Assembly (NCBI GenBank): GCA_047459075.1
Contig: VSCH01000001.1
Coordinates: 118,542-182,541, forward strand
DNA: 64,000 nucleotides
Source of the DNA: ZC4RG19 sp017577565
GTDB taxonomy: Bacteria > Actinomycetota > Acidimicrobiia > Acidimicrobiales > VFJN01
Direction of reading: 5' to 3'
The position numbers and the translations under genes are program-made. Shown here piece after piece: positions 1-8,010 of this stretch. The notes under the pieces are model-generated. The model made no database searches. It had not been told where the DNA came from and saw only the letters and a list, made by a program, of their open reading frames with translations. Every line of letters starts with the position of its first letter. Position 1 is the first letter of the stretch.

Positions 1-565
1 TGAGGCGGTCGAGCCAGGCGATGTCGGCCTCGAGGGCTGCGGTGTCGCGCTCCAGCAGCCACCGCAGGTAGGTGTTGACGCCCCGGTCGCCCGGGGTGCG
101 CTGGCGCTCCTCGATGCGGCGGACGAGCTCGGCGCGGCGGCGTCGGAACAGCGCCAGGCGCTCCTCGGGCGGCAGGAGGTGGCAGAACGCGACCCGCACC
201 GGGAACTCGCGGTCGTCGGAGACGTCGGGGTCGGTGAGCAGCTCGATCAGCCGCTGTCGCCCCGCGTCGGTGATGCCGTAGACCTTCTTGCCCCGGGCGC
301 CCCGCCCGCCCGCAGCGGCACGCCGCTGGGCCCGGAAGGCGGCCAGCTCGCCCACGAGCGAGCCGCTCATCGGTGCGGTGGGCGTGCGGGCCTCGCTGGT
401 GACGGCCTTGACGAAGCCCGCCCGCTCCAGCCGCCCGAGGGCGGGGTAGAGCGAGCCGAACGAGATGGCGAGGCGCAGGCCGCGCAGGTCGCCGAGGCGC
501 TTGCGCAGCTCGTAGCCGTGGAGGTCGTTCTCCGCGAGGAGACCGAGGACGGCGAGGTCGATCAT
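1..565 (-). CDS. PadR family transcriptional regulator (3' end outside window)
   Basis: The protein begins MIDLAVLGLLAENDLHGYEL and continues with a winged helix, including the SFGSLYPALGRLERAGFV stretch typical of PadR wing/recognition regions, then a C-terminal helical dimerisation part (about residues 100-188) that runs off the left edge. PadR proteins are cytoplasmic repressors that usually control their own gene and a neighbouring transporter or enzyme gene. An inverted repeat sits just upstream of the start (600-614) and a second, AT-rich palindrome at 645-659, both possible operators. A PadR gene beside the DUF5318/ponA pair also occurs in mycobacteria. The true target gene is not known. 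Confidence 0.85.
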   Translation of the reverse strand, partial: MIDLAVLGLLAENDLHGYELRKRLGDLRGLRLAISFGSLYPALGRLERAGFVKAVTSEARTPTAPMSGSLVGELAAFRAQRRAAAGGRGARGKKVYGITDAGRQRLIELLTDPDVSDDREFPVRVAFCHLLPPEERLALFRRRRAELVRRIEERQRTPGDRGVNTYLRWLLERDTAALEADIAWLDRL

Positions 566-599
566 CGCTGGCCGATCGCTGGGGGGAGCGGTGGTGCTC

Positions 600-663
600 G
601 GGTGTGTTCACACCGAGGATAGCGACCGATCATATCGACACCTCATATCGAATCGATATATCG
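600..663. promoter_or_regulatory. Candidate PadR operators in the divergent intergenic region
   Basis: Positions 645-659 read ATATCGA-A-TCGATAT, a perfect 15-bp palindrome with one central base, and a further copy of the half-site ATATCGA lies at 632-638. The stretch is strikingly AT-rich for this genome. A separate GGTGTG-TT-CACACC inverted repeat covers 601-614. Both lie between the PadR start (565) and the DUF5318 gene, as expected for an autoregulated PadR locus. Assignment to PadR is inference. Confidence 0.5.
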
Positions 664-810
664 CCCAGCCGTGAGAGCGAGTGTGCCGCCGGGTCGGTGA
701 CCGGTCAAGCGGTCGGTGGTCACCGGCCCTCGACGGGCCCGCGGACCGTGGCGGGGGCACGGCGCGGGCAGGGCGGCACCCGGCCGGGCGCGCCGCTACC
801 CTCGCTCCCC

Positions 811-1203
811 ATGAGCTTCCGCCCGGAGGCGCTCGGTGCCGTGAACGGCAACGGCGGCGTCGTCGACTACCGGCTGACGCGCCAGGCGGTCGTGCGCGAG
901 TACCGCAAGGGCCGCCTGTCGCGGGTCGACGTCTGCGACGCCCACCCCGAGCTGCGCCGGGCGGCCGAGGGGGTCGGCCGGGTCATCGACGAGACGTGCC
1001 CGATCTGCGAGGAGCAGCCGCTCGCCCTCGTCACCTACGCGTTCGGGCCCCGGCTCCCGGCCGGCGGGCGGTGCATCAGCTCGGCCCGGGAGATGGCCAA
1101 GCTCGCCCGCGGCCGCACGCAGGTGGCGTGCTACGTCGTCGAGGTGTGCACGGCCTGCTCGTGGAACCACCTGAACCGGGTGTTCCACGTCGGCGGCCGC
1201 TGA
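811..1203 (+). CDS. DUF5318 family zinc-ribbon-like protein
   Basis: This 130-residue protein of unknown function has two cysteine pairs, CPIC near residue 65 and CTAC near residue 112, which suggests a bound metal. The ending (WNHLNRVFHVGGR) and overall layout match the actinobacterial DUF5318 family, whose mycobacterial member sits directly upstream of the ponA class A PBP gene, as here. The ATG at 811 was chosen over upstream in-frame starts because a TACCCT -10 element (797-802) lies 8 nt before it, giving a leaderless start, and because upstream residues are low-complexity. A role linked to cell-wall synthesis is inferred only from the neighbour. Confidence 0.8.
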   Translation: MSFRPEALGAVNGNGGVVDYRLTRQAVVREYRKGRLSRVDVCDAHPELRRAAEGVGRVIDETCPICEEQPLALVTYAFGPRLPAGGRCISSAREMAKLARGRTQVACYVVEVCTACSWNHLNRVFHVGGR

Positions 1204-1282
1204 TCGCCGCGGCGTGCCACCGCACCCCGGTGGGCAGGCCGCGCGCGGCGCCCGGGGCGCGGGGGTAACCTTCCCGCTTCGA

Positions 1283-3976
1283 ATGGCTGGAGCGACACAC
1301 CTTCGTGCCGACGGCGCGCGCCCGCGCGCCCGCCGCACCCCGCTCGACGAGCTCCTGGACGACGGCGCACCCCCGACGGCCGGGCGTCGTCCCGCCGGGC
1401 GGCGCGCCCGCGCCCAGGCCGCGACCCCGGGTCGCCGGTCGGCCGGTGCCACCCGTCCCGGCCGGGCCGGCAGCCGCGCCCGTGGCGGCCCCGCCGACGC
1501 GCCGGGCGGCCGGTCGCCGGGCCGCGGCCGGGGCGGGGGTGGCGGTCGCGGGTCGGGTGGCCGCGGCCCCGGTGGTCGCGGCCCGGGCCGGGGCGACGGC
1601 GACGGGGATCGCCGCTCCCGCGACGGGGGTCGCAAGCGCAGCATCCTCTGGCGCTGGCGCCGCCCGCTGTTCCTGATCGGCCTGGCCATGCTGGCCGCCG
1701 TGGCCGGCGTCGGGGTCGTCCTCGCCCAGACCGAGCTGCCCGAGCTCGACGACCTCCAGCAGTCGTCCTACATCTGCGCGGCCGACGTGGCGCCCGGCGA
1801 GTGCGACGCCGGCAACGCCATGGCCCGGATGCAGTCCGACGAGAACCGCACCAACGTGCCGCTCGACGAGGTGCCCGACATCGTCGTCCAGGCGGTCATC
1901 GCCATGGAGGACCGGGACTTCTTCGAGCACGACGGCGTCAACCCCATGGGCATCGCCCGCGCCCTCTACCAGAACATCAAGGGCGGCGGGATCTCGCAGG
2001 GCGGCTCGACCATCACCCAGCAGTACGTGAAGATCGCCTTCGACCTGACGACCGAGCGCTCGATCAGCCGGAAGATCAAGGAGGCGATCCTCAGCATCAA
2101 GCTCGAGCAGCAGATGTCGAAGGAGGAGATCCTCGAGGGCTACCTCAACACGATCTTCTTCGGCCGGGGCGCCTACGGCATCGCCGCCGCCAGCCAGGCC
2201 TACTTCGGCATCGACGTGCGGGAGATCACCGACCCCGGCCAGGCGGCCTTCCTGGCCGGCGTCATCCGGGCCCCGGCGCTGGCCGAGCCGACCAAGTACC
2301 CCGAGGAGGCCGACCGGCGGCGCCACACCGGCCTCGTCGCCATGCAGGAGGAGGGGTACATCACCGCCGAGCAGGTGGCGCAGGCCGAGGCCGTGCCGGT
2401 CGCCCAGCAGGTCCGCCCCTACTCGCCGGTGCGGCTGGTCGAGACGCTGCGGGGCGCCGCGCCCGAGGACTACATGGGCACCGACTACCTGCCGGCGTTC
2501 ATCCGGGAGGAGCTGCGGCGCATCGACCCCGAGCGGTTCACCGACGAGATGATCGACCTCGGCGGCCTGCGCATCTACACGTCGATCGACTACGAGATGC
2601 AGCGGGCGGCCTGGCAGGCGGTCACCTCGACGCTGAACCTCGAGGAGGACCCGGAGGCGGCGCTCGTCGCCGTGGACGACCAGGGGCTCATCCGCGCCAT
2701 GGTCGGGAGCCGGCACCCGTACCAGGCGGGTCAGTACGAGGCGAACTACGCCGTGCGGGGCAACGGCTCCAACGGCCGTGAGCCCGGCTCGACCTTCAAG
2801 CCGCTCGTCCTCGCCGAGGCGCTGCGGGAGGGCTACTCGCTGAAGTCGCGCTACAACGCCCAGGGCACCATGGAGTTCGACGACCCGGCGGTGCTGTCGG
2901 TCGAGGGCGAGCCCTGGAGGGTGAGCAACTACTCCGAGAGCGACGCCGGCGTCATGGACCTGGTCGAGGCGACGGCGCAGTCCTCCAACACGGCCTACGC
3001 CCAGCTGATGATCGACCTCGGCCTGGACATGGTCGACCCCGACGGCGACGGCACCTACCTGCCCTCCGGGCCACAGAAGGTCGCCGAGCTCGCCGCCCAG
3101 ATGGGGCTGCACATCGACTCGGCGCAGATCACGCCGGCCATGGTGCTCGGCACCGTCAACGCCACCCCGCTGGAGATGGCCGGCATCTACTCGACCTTCG
3201 CCAACCGCGGGGTGTACCGGCAGCCGCAGATCATCACCCGGGTGGAGCGGGTCGACCAGGAGGGCCGGCGCACGGTGCTCTACGAGCGGCAGGTCACCGA
3301 GCGCCGGGTGCTGAGCGAGACCCAGGCCGACCTCCTCAACTACGCGCTGCAGGCGCCGCTCCAGGAGGGCGGCACGGGCCGGGCCGCCTGGTTCGGCAAG
3401 CCGGCGGCCGGCAAGACCGGCACCTCGCAGCGCAACCGGAACGCCTGGTTCGCCGGCTACGTGCCCCGGCTCACCGCGGTCGTGTGGATGGGCTACCCCA
3501 ACGCCGACTACGACGACCCGGAGACGCCGGAGCAGGACAACGAGCTGTGGCCGATGAACGAGGACGGCCGCCTCGTCCACGGCCGGGTGGCGACCGGCGG
3601 GTCGTTCCCGGCGGAGATCTGGCGGAAGTTCATGGAGCAGGCCACCGCCGGGATGGACGACGAGTTCGTCGAGGTGACGCCCGAGCAGATCGCGGCCGGC
3701 GAGGTGATCAACGAGGGCGAGCTGCTCACCGACGAGGAGGCGGCCACCACGACGACGACCACGGTCGAGGAGGACCGCCGGGGCCCCGACTGGAGCCTGC
3801 CCGACATGACGGTGCCCACGGTCCCGCGGCCGCGGGGGCCGCGGCCCGGTCCGACGACGCCGCCGTCCACCAGCGAGCCGCCGGACGAGTCCACGACCAC
3901 CTCGACGGTCGACGACGGGCCGCCGGGGCCGGGGCCCGAGCCGACGATCCCCCTCCCCACGGGCGGGGGCGGTTGA
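1283..3976 (+). CDS. ponA: Bifunctional class A penicillin-binding protein (transglycosylase/transpeptidase)
   Basis: The 897-residue membrane enzyme polymerises lipid II and cross-links peptidoglycan. In order: an Arg/Gly-rich cytoplasmic tail (about 35-118), one membrane helix (128-149), a GT51 glycosyltransferase domain with the EDRDFFEHDG and QGGSTITQQ motifs (about 200-380), then a transpeptidase domain with PGSTFK (serine near 503), SSN (near 567) and KTGT (near 711). The tail from about 800 is a Thr/Pro-rich linker with no PASTA domain. A TAACCT element (1266-1271) precedes the ATG at 1283. A more upstream start (1214) would add only low-complexity sequence. The very basic N-terminal tail is longer than usual and could be a regulatory or phosphorylation platform, by analogy with mycobacterial PonA1. 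Confidence 0.93.
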   Translation: MAGATHLRADGARPRARRTPLDELLDDGAPPTAGRRPAGRRARAQAATPGRRSAGATRPGRAGSRARGGPADAPGGRSPGRGRGGGGGRGSGGRGPGGRGPGRGDGDGDRRSRDGGRKRSILWRWRRPLFLIGLAMLAAVAGVGVVLAQTELPELDDLQQSSYICAADVAPGECDAGNAMARMQSDENRTNVPLDEVPDIVVQAVIAMEDRDFFEHDGVNPMGIARALYQNIKGGGISQGGSTITQQYVKIAFDLTTERSISRKIKEAILSIKLEQQMSKEEILEGYLNTIFFGRGAYGIAAASQAYFGIDVREITDPGQAAFLAGVIRAPALAEPTKYPEEADRRRHTGLVAMQEEGYITAEQVAQAEAVPVAQQVRPYSPVRLVETLRGAAPEDYMGTDYLPAFIREELRRIDPERFTDEMIDLGGLRIYTSIDYEMQRAAWQAVTSTLNLEEDPEAALVAVDDQGLIRAMVGSRHPYQAGQYEANYAVRGNGSNGREPGSTFKPLVLAEALREGYSLKSRYNAQGTMEFDDPAVLSVEGEPWRVSNYSESDAGVMDLVEATAQSSNTAYAQLMIDLGLDMVDPDGDGTYLPSGPQKVAELAAQMGLHIDSAQITPAMVLGTVNATPLEMAGIYSTFANRGVYRQPQIITRVERVDQEGRRTVLYERQVTERRVLSETQADLLNYALQAPLQEGGTGRAAWFGKPAAGKTGTSQRNRNAWFAGYVPRLTAVVWMGYPNADYDDPETPEQDNELWPMNEDGRLVHGRVATGGSFPAEIWRKFMEQATAGMDDEFVEVTPEQIAAGEVINEGELLTDEEAATTTTTTVEEDRRGPDWSLPDMTVPTVPRPRGPRPGPTTPPSTSEPPDESTTTSTVDDGPPGPGPEPTIPLPTGGGG

Positions 3977-4052
3977 CGCCGGCGCCGGCCCGACGCGCCC
4001 CCGGGCGCGGCGGTCGGCGCGCCGGCTCGGCCCGCGCCGTCGCGCCCGGGGA

Positions 4053-4274
4053 TCAGGTCAGCGGCTGGTGGGGGTAGAGGCTGCGGCAGGGGAAGCACCA
4101 GCGCTCGACCTCGTCGAGCACCTGCACGTGCTCCTCACCGCGCTCGTCCGGCGAGCCGAGGTCCCAGGCCGCCGGCGTCACGTACACGCGGTGCACCGGT
4201 GCGAGGTCGTCGTCGGGCGCGCCGCACGAGTCGCAGGTCGTCGACGGGTGGTCGCTCGGGCCCGGTGTCGGCAT
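4053..4274 (-). CDS. Small CxxC-pair protein (putative zinc ribbon)
   Basis: The 73-residue protein has a CDSC pair near the N terminus and a CFPC pair near the C terminus, spaced as in a single zinc ribbon, with a short acidic middle part. No function is recognised. A TAGCCT -10 element (reverse strand, 4282-4287) lies exactly 7 nt before the ATG, so the gene is probably transcribed as a leaderless message diverging from panB. Its short length is supported by conserved-looking cysteine spacing and by a coding-type third-position bias. Confidence 0.65.
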   Translation of the reverse strand: MPTPGPSDHPSTTCDSCGAPDDDLAPVHRVYVTPAAWDLGSPDERGEEHVQVLDEVERWCFPCRSLYPHQPLT

Positions 4275-4358
4275 GGCGACGAGGCTAGCGACGCCGCTAC
4301 CGTCGACGTCACCGCCGGCAGCCACCGTGGCGCTGGACGGGAGAAGGAGGAAGTGCCC

Positions 4359-5237
4359 ATGCGGACGCACACCGTCCCCGGCATCCGCTCGTCGAAGGTC
4401 CGGGCCGGGTCCGACCCGCTCGTCATGGTCACCGCGTACGACGCCCCGGGGGGCCGCCAGGCCCACGCCGCCGGCGTCGACATCATCCTCGTGGGTGACT
4501 CGCTGGCGATGGCCGTGCTCGGCTACGACGACACGCTGCAGGTGACGACCGAGGACATCGCCCACCACACGGCGGCCGTGCACCGGGGCCTGCGGTCGTC
4601 GACGGCCGAGGGGCCGCTGCCGCTGCTCGTGGCCGACATGCCGTGGATGAGCTACCACACCGGCACCGCCGACGCCGTGCGCAACGCCGCCACCCTGGTG
4701 CGGGCGGGGGCGCAGGCGGTGAAGCTCGAGGGCGGCGGCAAGCGCCTGCCGGTCGTCGAGGCGATCGTCGAGGCCGAGATCCCGGTGATGGGCCACATCG
4801 GGCTCACGCCCCAGTCGGTCCACGCGATGGGCGGGTTCCGGGTGCAGGGGCGCCATCACGACGCCGCGCTGGCGCTGCGGGACGACGCCAAGGCGCTGGC
4901 GTCGGCCGGCTGCTTCGCCATCGTGCTCGAGGGGGTGCCCGACAAGGTGGCCGAGATGGTGACCGAGGCCGTCGAGGTCCCGACCATCGGCATCGGCGCC
5001 GGCCCCGCCACCGACGGGCAGGTGCTCGTCTACCACGACGTGCTCGGCATCGAGGAGCGGGTCCGGCCCAAGTTCGCCCGCCGCTACGCCGAGATCGGCG
5101 AGGCGTCGGTCGCCGCCCTGCGGGCCTTCGCCGAGGACGTGCGGGCCCGCCGCTTCCCGACCGACGACGAGAGCTACCACCTGTCGGCCGAGGTGGCCGA
5201 GAGCCTCAGCCTCTACGGCGGGTCGGGCTCGGACTGA
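4359..5237 (+). CDS. panB: 3-methyl-2-oxobutanoate hydroxymethyltransferase
   Basis: This 292-residue enzyme adds a hydroxymethyl group from methylene-tetrahydrofolate to 2-oxoisovalerate to make ketopantoate, the first committed step of pantothenate and coenzyme A synthesis. The family motifs are clear: MVTAYDAP, LVGDSLAM, LLVADMPWMSY, KLEGG, MGHIGLTPQSV and TIGIGAG. The aspartates and glutamates that bind Mg2+ and substrate are present. The start ATG follows GAGAAGGAGG (4341-4350) at good spacing. A GTG two codons upstream is in frame but sits too close to the Shine-Dalgarno sequence. No other pantothenate gene is next to it in the window. Confidence 0.97.
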   Translation: MRTHTVPGIRSSKVRAGSDPLVMVTAYDAPGGRQAHAAGVDIILVGDSLAMAVLGYDDTLQVTTEDIAHHTAAVHRGLRSSTAEGPLPLLVADMPWMSYHTGTADAVRNAATLVRAGAQAVKLEGGGKRLPVVEAIVEAEIPVMGHIGLTPQSVHAMGGFRVQGRHHDAALALRDDAKALASAGCFAIVLEGVPDKVAEMVTEAVEVPTIGIGAGPATDGQVLVYHDVLGIEERVRPKFARRYAEIGEASVAALRAFAEDVRARRFPTDDESYHLSAEVAESLSLYGGSGSD

Positions 5238-5273
5238 CCGCGCGGCCGACCGGCGGCCTGCCACGATGGACGG

Positions 5274-5978
5274 GTGGCCCGTCGCCCGCACCCGTCCCGC
5301 CGCCGGCCGCTGACCGCGCTCGTCGTCGCGTCGCTCGCCCTCGCGGTGTCCTGCGGTGACGGCGGGGGCGGGGACGCGGCCGGCGACGAGCCGCCCGCGG
5401 GCACCGCGTCGGCTCCGGCGCCCGAGACGACCGCCGACGAGCCGCCCGCGGGCACGGCGTCGGGGCCGGCGCCCGAGATGACCGCCGACGAGCTGGCCGC
5501 GGCGTCGGGCGGCGCCCCGGCCGCCACCGGGGCCGGGCTGGCCGAGCCGCCGGGGCCGTCCGAGCGGTGGGCGGTGGCCGGCGAGGCCGAGGTCGCCGCG
5601 TCGGTCACGGCCGCCGACGGCCGGGTCACCGCCTGCTGCCTGCTGGTGGCGGCCGCCCCCGAGCAGCGCCAGCGGGGGCTGATGGAGGTCGAGGACCTGG
5701 GCGGCTACGACGGCATGGTGTTCGTCTGGGACCAGGACACGGCCGGCGGGTTCTGGATGCGGAACACGGTCCTGCCGCTGTCGATCGCCTGGTTCGACGC
5801 CGAGGGGGCGTTCGTGTCGGCGACCGACATGGCGCCGTGCCCCGACGACGAGCCCGACTGCCCGATCTACGAGCCGGCCGGCCCCTACCGCTTCGCGCTC
5901 GAGGTGCCGCAGGGCCGGCTCGACGAGCTCGGCGTGGGGCCGGGGAGCCGGTTGGCGCTCGGCGGCCCCTGCGGCTGA
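5274..5978 (+). CDS. Secreted DUF192 family lipoprotein
   Basis: The 234-residue protein has a basic N terminus, a hydrophobic signal segment ending in SLALAVSC (a lipobox-like cysteine near residue 27), a low-complexity Ala/Glu/Pro linker containing a duplicated DEPPAGTAS unit, and a C-terminal DUF192 domain (about 110-234). That domain includes the RGLM, MVFVWDQ and FWMRNT motifs seen throughout the family. DUF192 proteins are small beta-barrels of unclear function, often exported. The GTG at 5274 is 36 nt after panB, preceded by a CACGAT -10-like element 6 nt away, which hints at its own leaderless promoter. Confidence 0.82.
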   Translation: MARRPHPSRRRPLTALVVASLALAVSCGDGGGGDAAGDEPPAGTASAPAPETTADEPPAGTASGPAPEMTADELAAASGGAPAATGAGLAEPPGPSERWAVAGEAEVAASVTAADGRVTACCLLVAAAPEQRQRGLMEVEDLGGYDGMVFVWDQDTAGGFWMRNTVLPLSIAWFDAEGAFVSATDMAPCPDDEPDCPIYEPAGPYRFALEVPQGRLDELGVGPGSRLALGGPCG

Positions 5979-6141
5979 CCGCCGCCCGCGGTCGCGGGGG
6001 TCCACGCTGTCACACCTCGGATCGACCATGCTGGGCGTGAGCGTTCGCTGCCCGCGCCGCTACAGTTCCCAGGTCCAGATTCGCCCTGCCCCGTCACGGG
6101 GCCCCGGCCCTGCCGGGACCGAAGGGAGGTGAGTGCTCGCC

Positions 6142-6468
6142 ATGCGGGCCTACGAACTCATGGTCATCCTCGACACCGACCTCGACGACGAGGTCATCGA
6201 CGCGACGATCAAGCGCATCGTCGACCTCGTCGAGCAGCGCGGTGCGACGGTGAAGAAGGAAGACCGCTGGGGTCGCCGGCGGTACGCCTATCCGATCAAC
6301 CACAAGCACGAGGGCTACTACGTGGTCTTCGAGTTCGTGGGGGGCAGCGAGCTCGACCAGCTCGAGCGGGCGCTGCGGCTCGCGGACGAGACCGTCCGCC
6401 ACAAGCTCGTGCGCCTGCCCGACGACGAGGCCGCGCGTCGCGGCCTGCTCGAGCAGGCTGCCAAGTAG
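6142..6468 (+). CDS. rpsF: 30S ribosomal protein S6
   Basis: The 108-residue protein begins MRAYELMVIL and carries the WGRRRYAYPI and GYYVVFEF motifs of S6, which binds 16S rRNA as a heterodimer with S18 in the platform of the small subunit. It is the first gene of an rpsF-ssb-rpsR-rplI operon. The ATG at 6142 follows GGGAGGTGAG (6124-6132). A GTG three codons earlier is too close to that site. The upstream 163 nt contains a possible TACAGT -10 element at 6061-6066. Confidence 0.97.
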   Translation: MRAYELMVILDTDLDDEVIDATIKRIVDLVEQRGATVKKEDRWGRRRYAYPINHKHEGYYVVFEFVGGSELDQLERALRLADETVRHKLVRLPDDEAARRGLLEQAAK

Positions 6469-6476
6469 GAGGCACC

Positions 6477-6935
6477 ATGACCGCCAACGTCACGATCGTC
6501 GGGAACCTCACCCGCGATCCCGAGCTGCGCTTCACGCCCTCGGGTGCCCCGGTCACCACCTTCGGCGTGGCCGTGAACCGCCGGTGGCAGAACCGGGAGA
6601 GCCAGCAGTGGGAGGAGAGCACCTCCTTCTTCAACGTCACCTGCTGGCGCGACCTGGCGCAGAACGTCAGCGAGTCGCTCGAGAAGGGCGCCCGCGTCAT
6701 CGTGAGCGGCCGCCTCGAGCAGCGCTCGTGGGAGACGCCCGACGGCGAGCGACGCTCGGTCGTCGAGATCGTCGCCGACGAGGTCGGGCCGAGCCTGCGC
6801 TGGGCCACGGCCGAGATCACGAAGAACGAACGCCGCGACGGCGGCGACGGGGGCTGGGGCGGCGGCAGCAGCGGCCGCACCGTGTCCAACGAGCCCCCGC
6901 CGCCCGCCTACGACCCTGCCGAGGAGCCCTTCTGA
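6477..6935 (+). CDS. ssb: Single-stranded DNA-binding protein
   Basis: The 152-residue protein has an OB-fold N terminus (about 1-115, with NVTIVGNLTRDPELRFT and FFNVTCWRDLA), a Gly/Ser-rich linker and the acidic tip PAEEPF that recruits replication and repair partners. It coats single-stranded DNA as a tetramer. It lies 8 nt after rpsF and its stop overlaps the start of rpsR (TGATG), so the three are translationally coupled. The same gene order is found across Actinobacteria. Confidence 0.97.
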   Translation: MTANVTIVGNLTRDPELRFTPSGAPVTTFGVAVNRRWQNRESQQWEESTSFFNVTCWRDLAQNVSESLEKGARVIVSGRLEQRSWETPDGERRSVVEIVADEVGPSLRWATAEITKNERRDGGDGGWGGGSSGRTVSNEPPPPAYDPAEEPF

Positions 6936-7339
6936 TGCCGTCCAAGTCCCGCTCGAAGAACAAGGACAACGCCCGCCGGGCCAAGAAGAAGACCAGCATC
7001 CTGGTCACCGAGGGCGTCGAGTACGTCGACTGGAAGGACGTCAACCTGCTGCGCCGGTTCATGTCCGACCGGTCGAAGATCCGCGCCCGCCGCGTCACCG
7101 GCAACAACGCCCAGCAGCAGCGGGCCGTCGCCCGGGCGATCAAGAACGCCCGCGAGATGGCGCTGCTGCCCTACGTCACCCGCATCACCCAGCAGCGGGG
7201 CGGTCGCCGTGCCCGCGAGGAGCGCGCGGCGCGGCCGGAGGCCACCGCCGAGCAGCAGCCTGCCGGCACCGAGGCCGAGGCCACCCCGACGACCGAGGAG
7301 GCGGCCGCCGCGACGGCGAGCGCCGGTGAGGAGGCGTGA
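6935..7339 (+). CDS. rpsR: 30S ribosomal protein S18 with long C-terminal extension
   Basis: Residues about 1-88 are a normal S18, including the basic N terminus and the core DWKDVNLLRRFMSDRSKI and RVTGNNAQQQR. The remaining 45-50 residues (from about 88 to 134) are an Ala/Glu/Thr-rich tail that typical S18 proteins of 75-90 residues lack. The ATG overlaps the ssb stop, and its own stop overlaps the rplI ATG, again TGATG. The extension keeps the reading frame and high third-position GC, so it is coding, not a missed stop. Confidence 0.95.
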   Translation: MPSKSRSKNKDNARRAKKKTSILVTEGVEYVDWKDVNLLRRFMSDRSKIRARRVTGNNAQQQRAVARAIKNAREMALLPYVTRITQQRGGRRAREERAARPEATAEQQPAGTEAEATPTTEEAAAATASAGEEA

Positions 7340-7785
7340 TGAAGGTCATCCTGCGTGCCGACGTCGACCAGCTGGGCAAGCGGGGCGACATCCTCGACGT
7401 CGCCGACGGCTACGCCCGCAACTACCTCGTGCCCAAGGGCCTGGCGATGAAGGCGACCGCCGGCGCCGTCGCCCAGGCGGCGAGCATGCGGCGGGCCCGC
7501 GACCTGCGCGACGCGCAGGACCGGGCGGCGGCCGAGGCCCTCGCCACCACGCTGGTGCCCAAGGTCATCACGGTGAAGGCCCGGGCCGGCAGCGAGGGCC
7601 GGCTCTTCGGGTCGGTCACCGCCGCCGACATCGCCACCGCCATCCAGGAGCAGGCGGGCGTCGAGGTCGACCGGCGGAAGCTGGCGCTGGCCGAGCCGAT
7701 CAAGTCGCTCGGCACCCACGTCGTCACGGCCAAGCTGCACCCCGAGGTCGAGTTCCCGGTCACCGTCGAGGTGACGCCCGAGTGA
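7339..7785 (+). CDS. rplI: 50S ribosomal protein L9
   Basis: The 148-residue L9 has the standard N-terminal domain (MKVILRADVDQLGKRGDI, then GYARNYLVPKGLA), the long connecting helix and the C-terminal rRNA-binding domain (GRLFGSVTAADIA). The ATG at 7339 follows GTGAGGAGG and overlaps the rpsR stop. A GTG immediately upstream is the less likely start. L9 is the last gene of the operon, and a strong hairpin follows directly. Confidence 0.97.
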   Translation: MKVILRADVDQLGKRGDILDVADGYARNYLVPKGLAMKATAGAVAQAASMRRARDLRDAQDRAAAEALATTLVPKVITVKARAGSEGRLFGSVTAADIATAIQEQAGVEVDRRKLALAEPIKSLGTHVVTAKLHPEVEFPVTVEVTPE

Positions 7786-7790
7786 CGCGC

Positions 7791-7822
7791 CGTCGGGCGG
7801 GCCGTCCACGGCCCGCCCGACG
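7791..7822 (+). terminator. Hairpin terminator after rplI
   Basis: A perfect 15-bp stem (CGTCGGGCGGGCCGT at 7791-7805 pairing with 7808-7822) lies 6 nt after the rplI stop. It is not followed by a T tract, as is usual for GC-rich actinobacteria. It probably ends the rpsF operon. Confidence 0.7.
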
Positions 7823-8010
7823 CTGTCCCCACGCTTTCCACAGCGCTGGGGGCGAAAGTTCGACCACGCGTGGTCGTTTGTGCGCGCAACGGGTCGAGAT
7901 GGCGGGGATCGCTGCCGTTCATCCCCAGGCGGTCCCGGTTCATCCACAGCTCTCCCCCAGGGTTGTTCCCCTAGCTACTCACAGGCCCGTGCTGCCAGGG
8001 TGAACTGCGC
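7823..8010. promoter_or_regulatory. rplI-dnaB intergenic region with DnaA-box-like direct repeats
   Basis: Two 12-mers, GTTCATCCCCAG (7917-7928) and GTTCATCCACAG (7938-7949), are spaced exactly 21 bp start to start. The second contains TCATCCACA, one mismatch from the DnaA box TTATCCACA. A CTTTCCACA lies at 7834-7842. The region is less GC-rich than its surroundings. It could be a DnaA-responsive promoter for dnaB. It is not the main origin, since dnaA and dnaN are absent. Confidence 0.35.

Noticed and set aside
1076..3580. Long minus-strand frame (over 800 codons) opposite the class A PBP
   Set aside because: It is the mirror of a clear gene. Its translation is Val/His/Asp/Arg-rich with no motif, typical of antisense frames in GC-rich DNA.
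7786..8010. Replication origin
   Set aside because: Only one near-consensus DnaA box plus weaker ones, and no dnaA, dnaN or AT-rich unwinding element. Treated as a promoter region at most.
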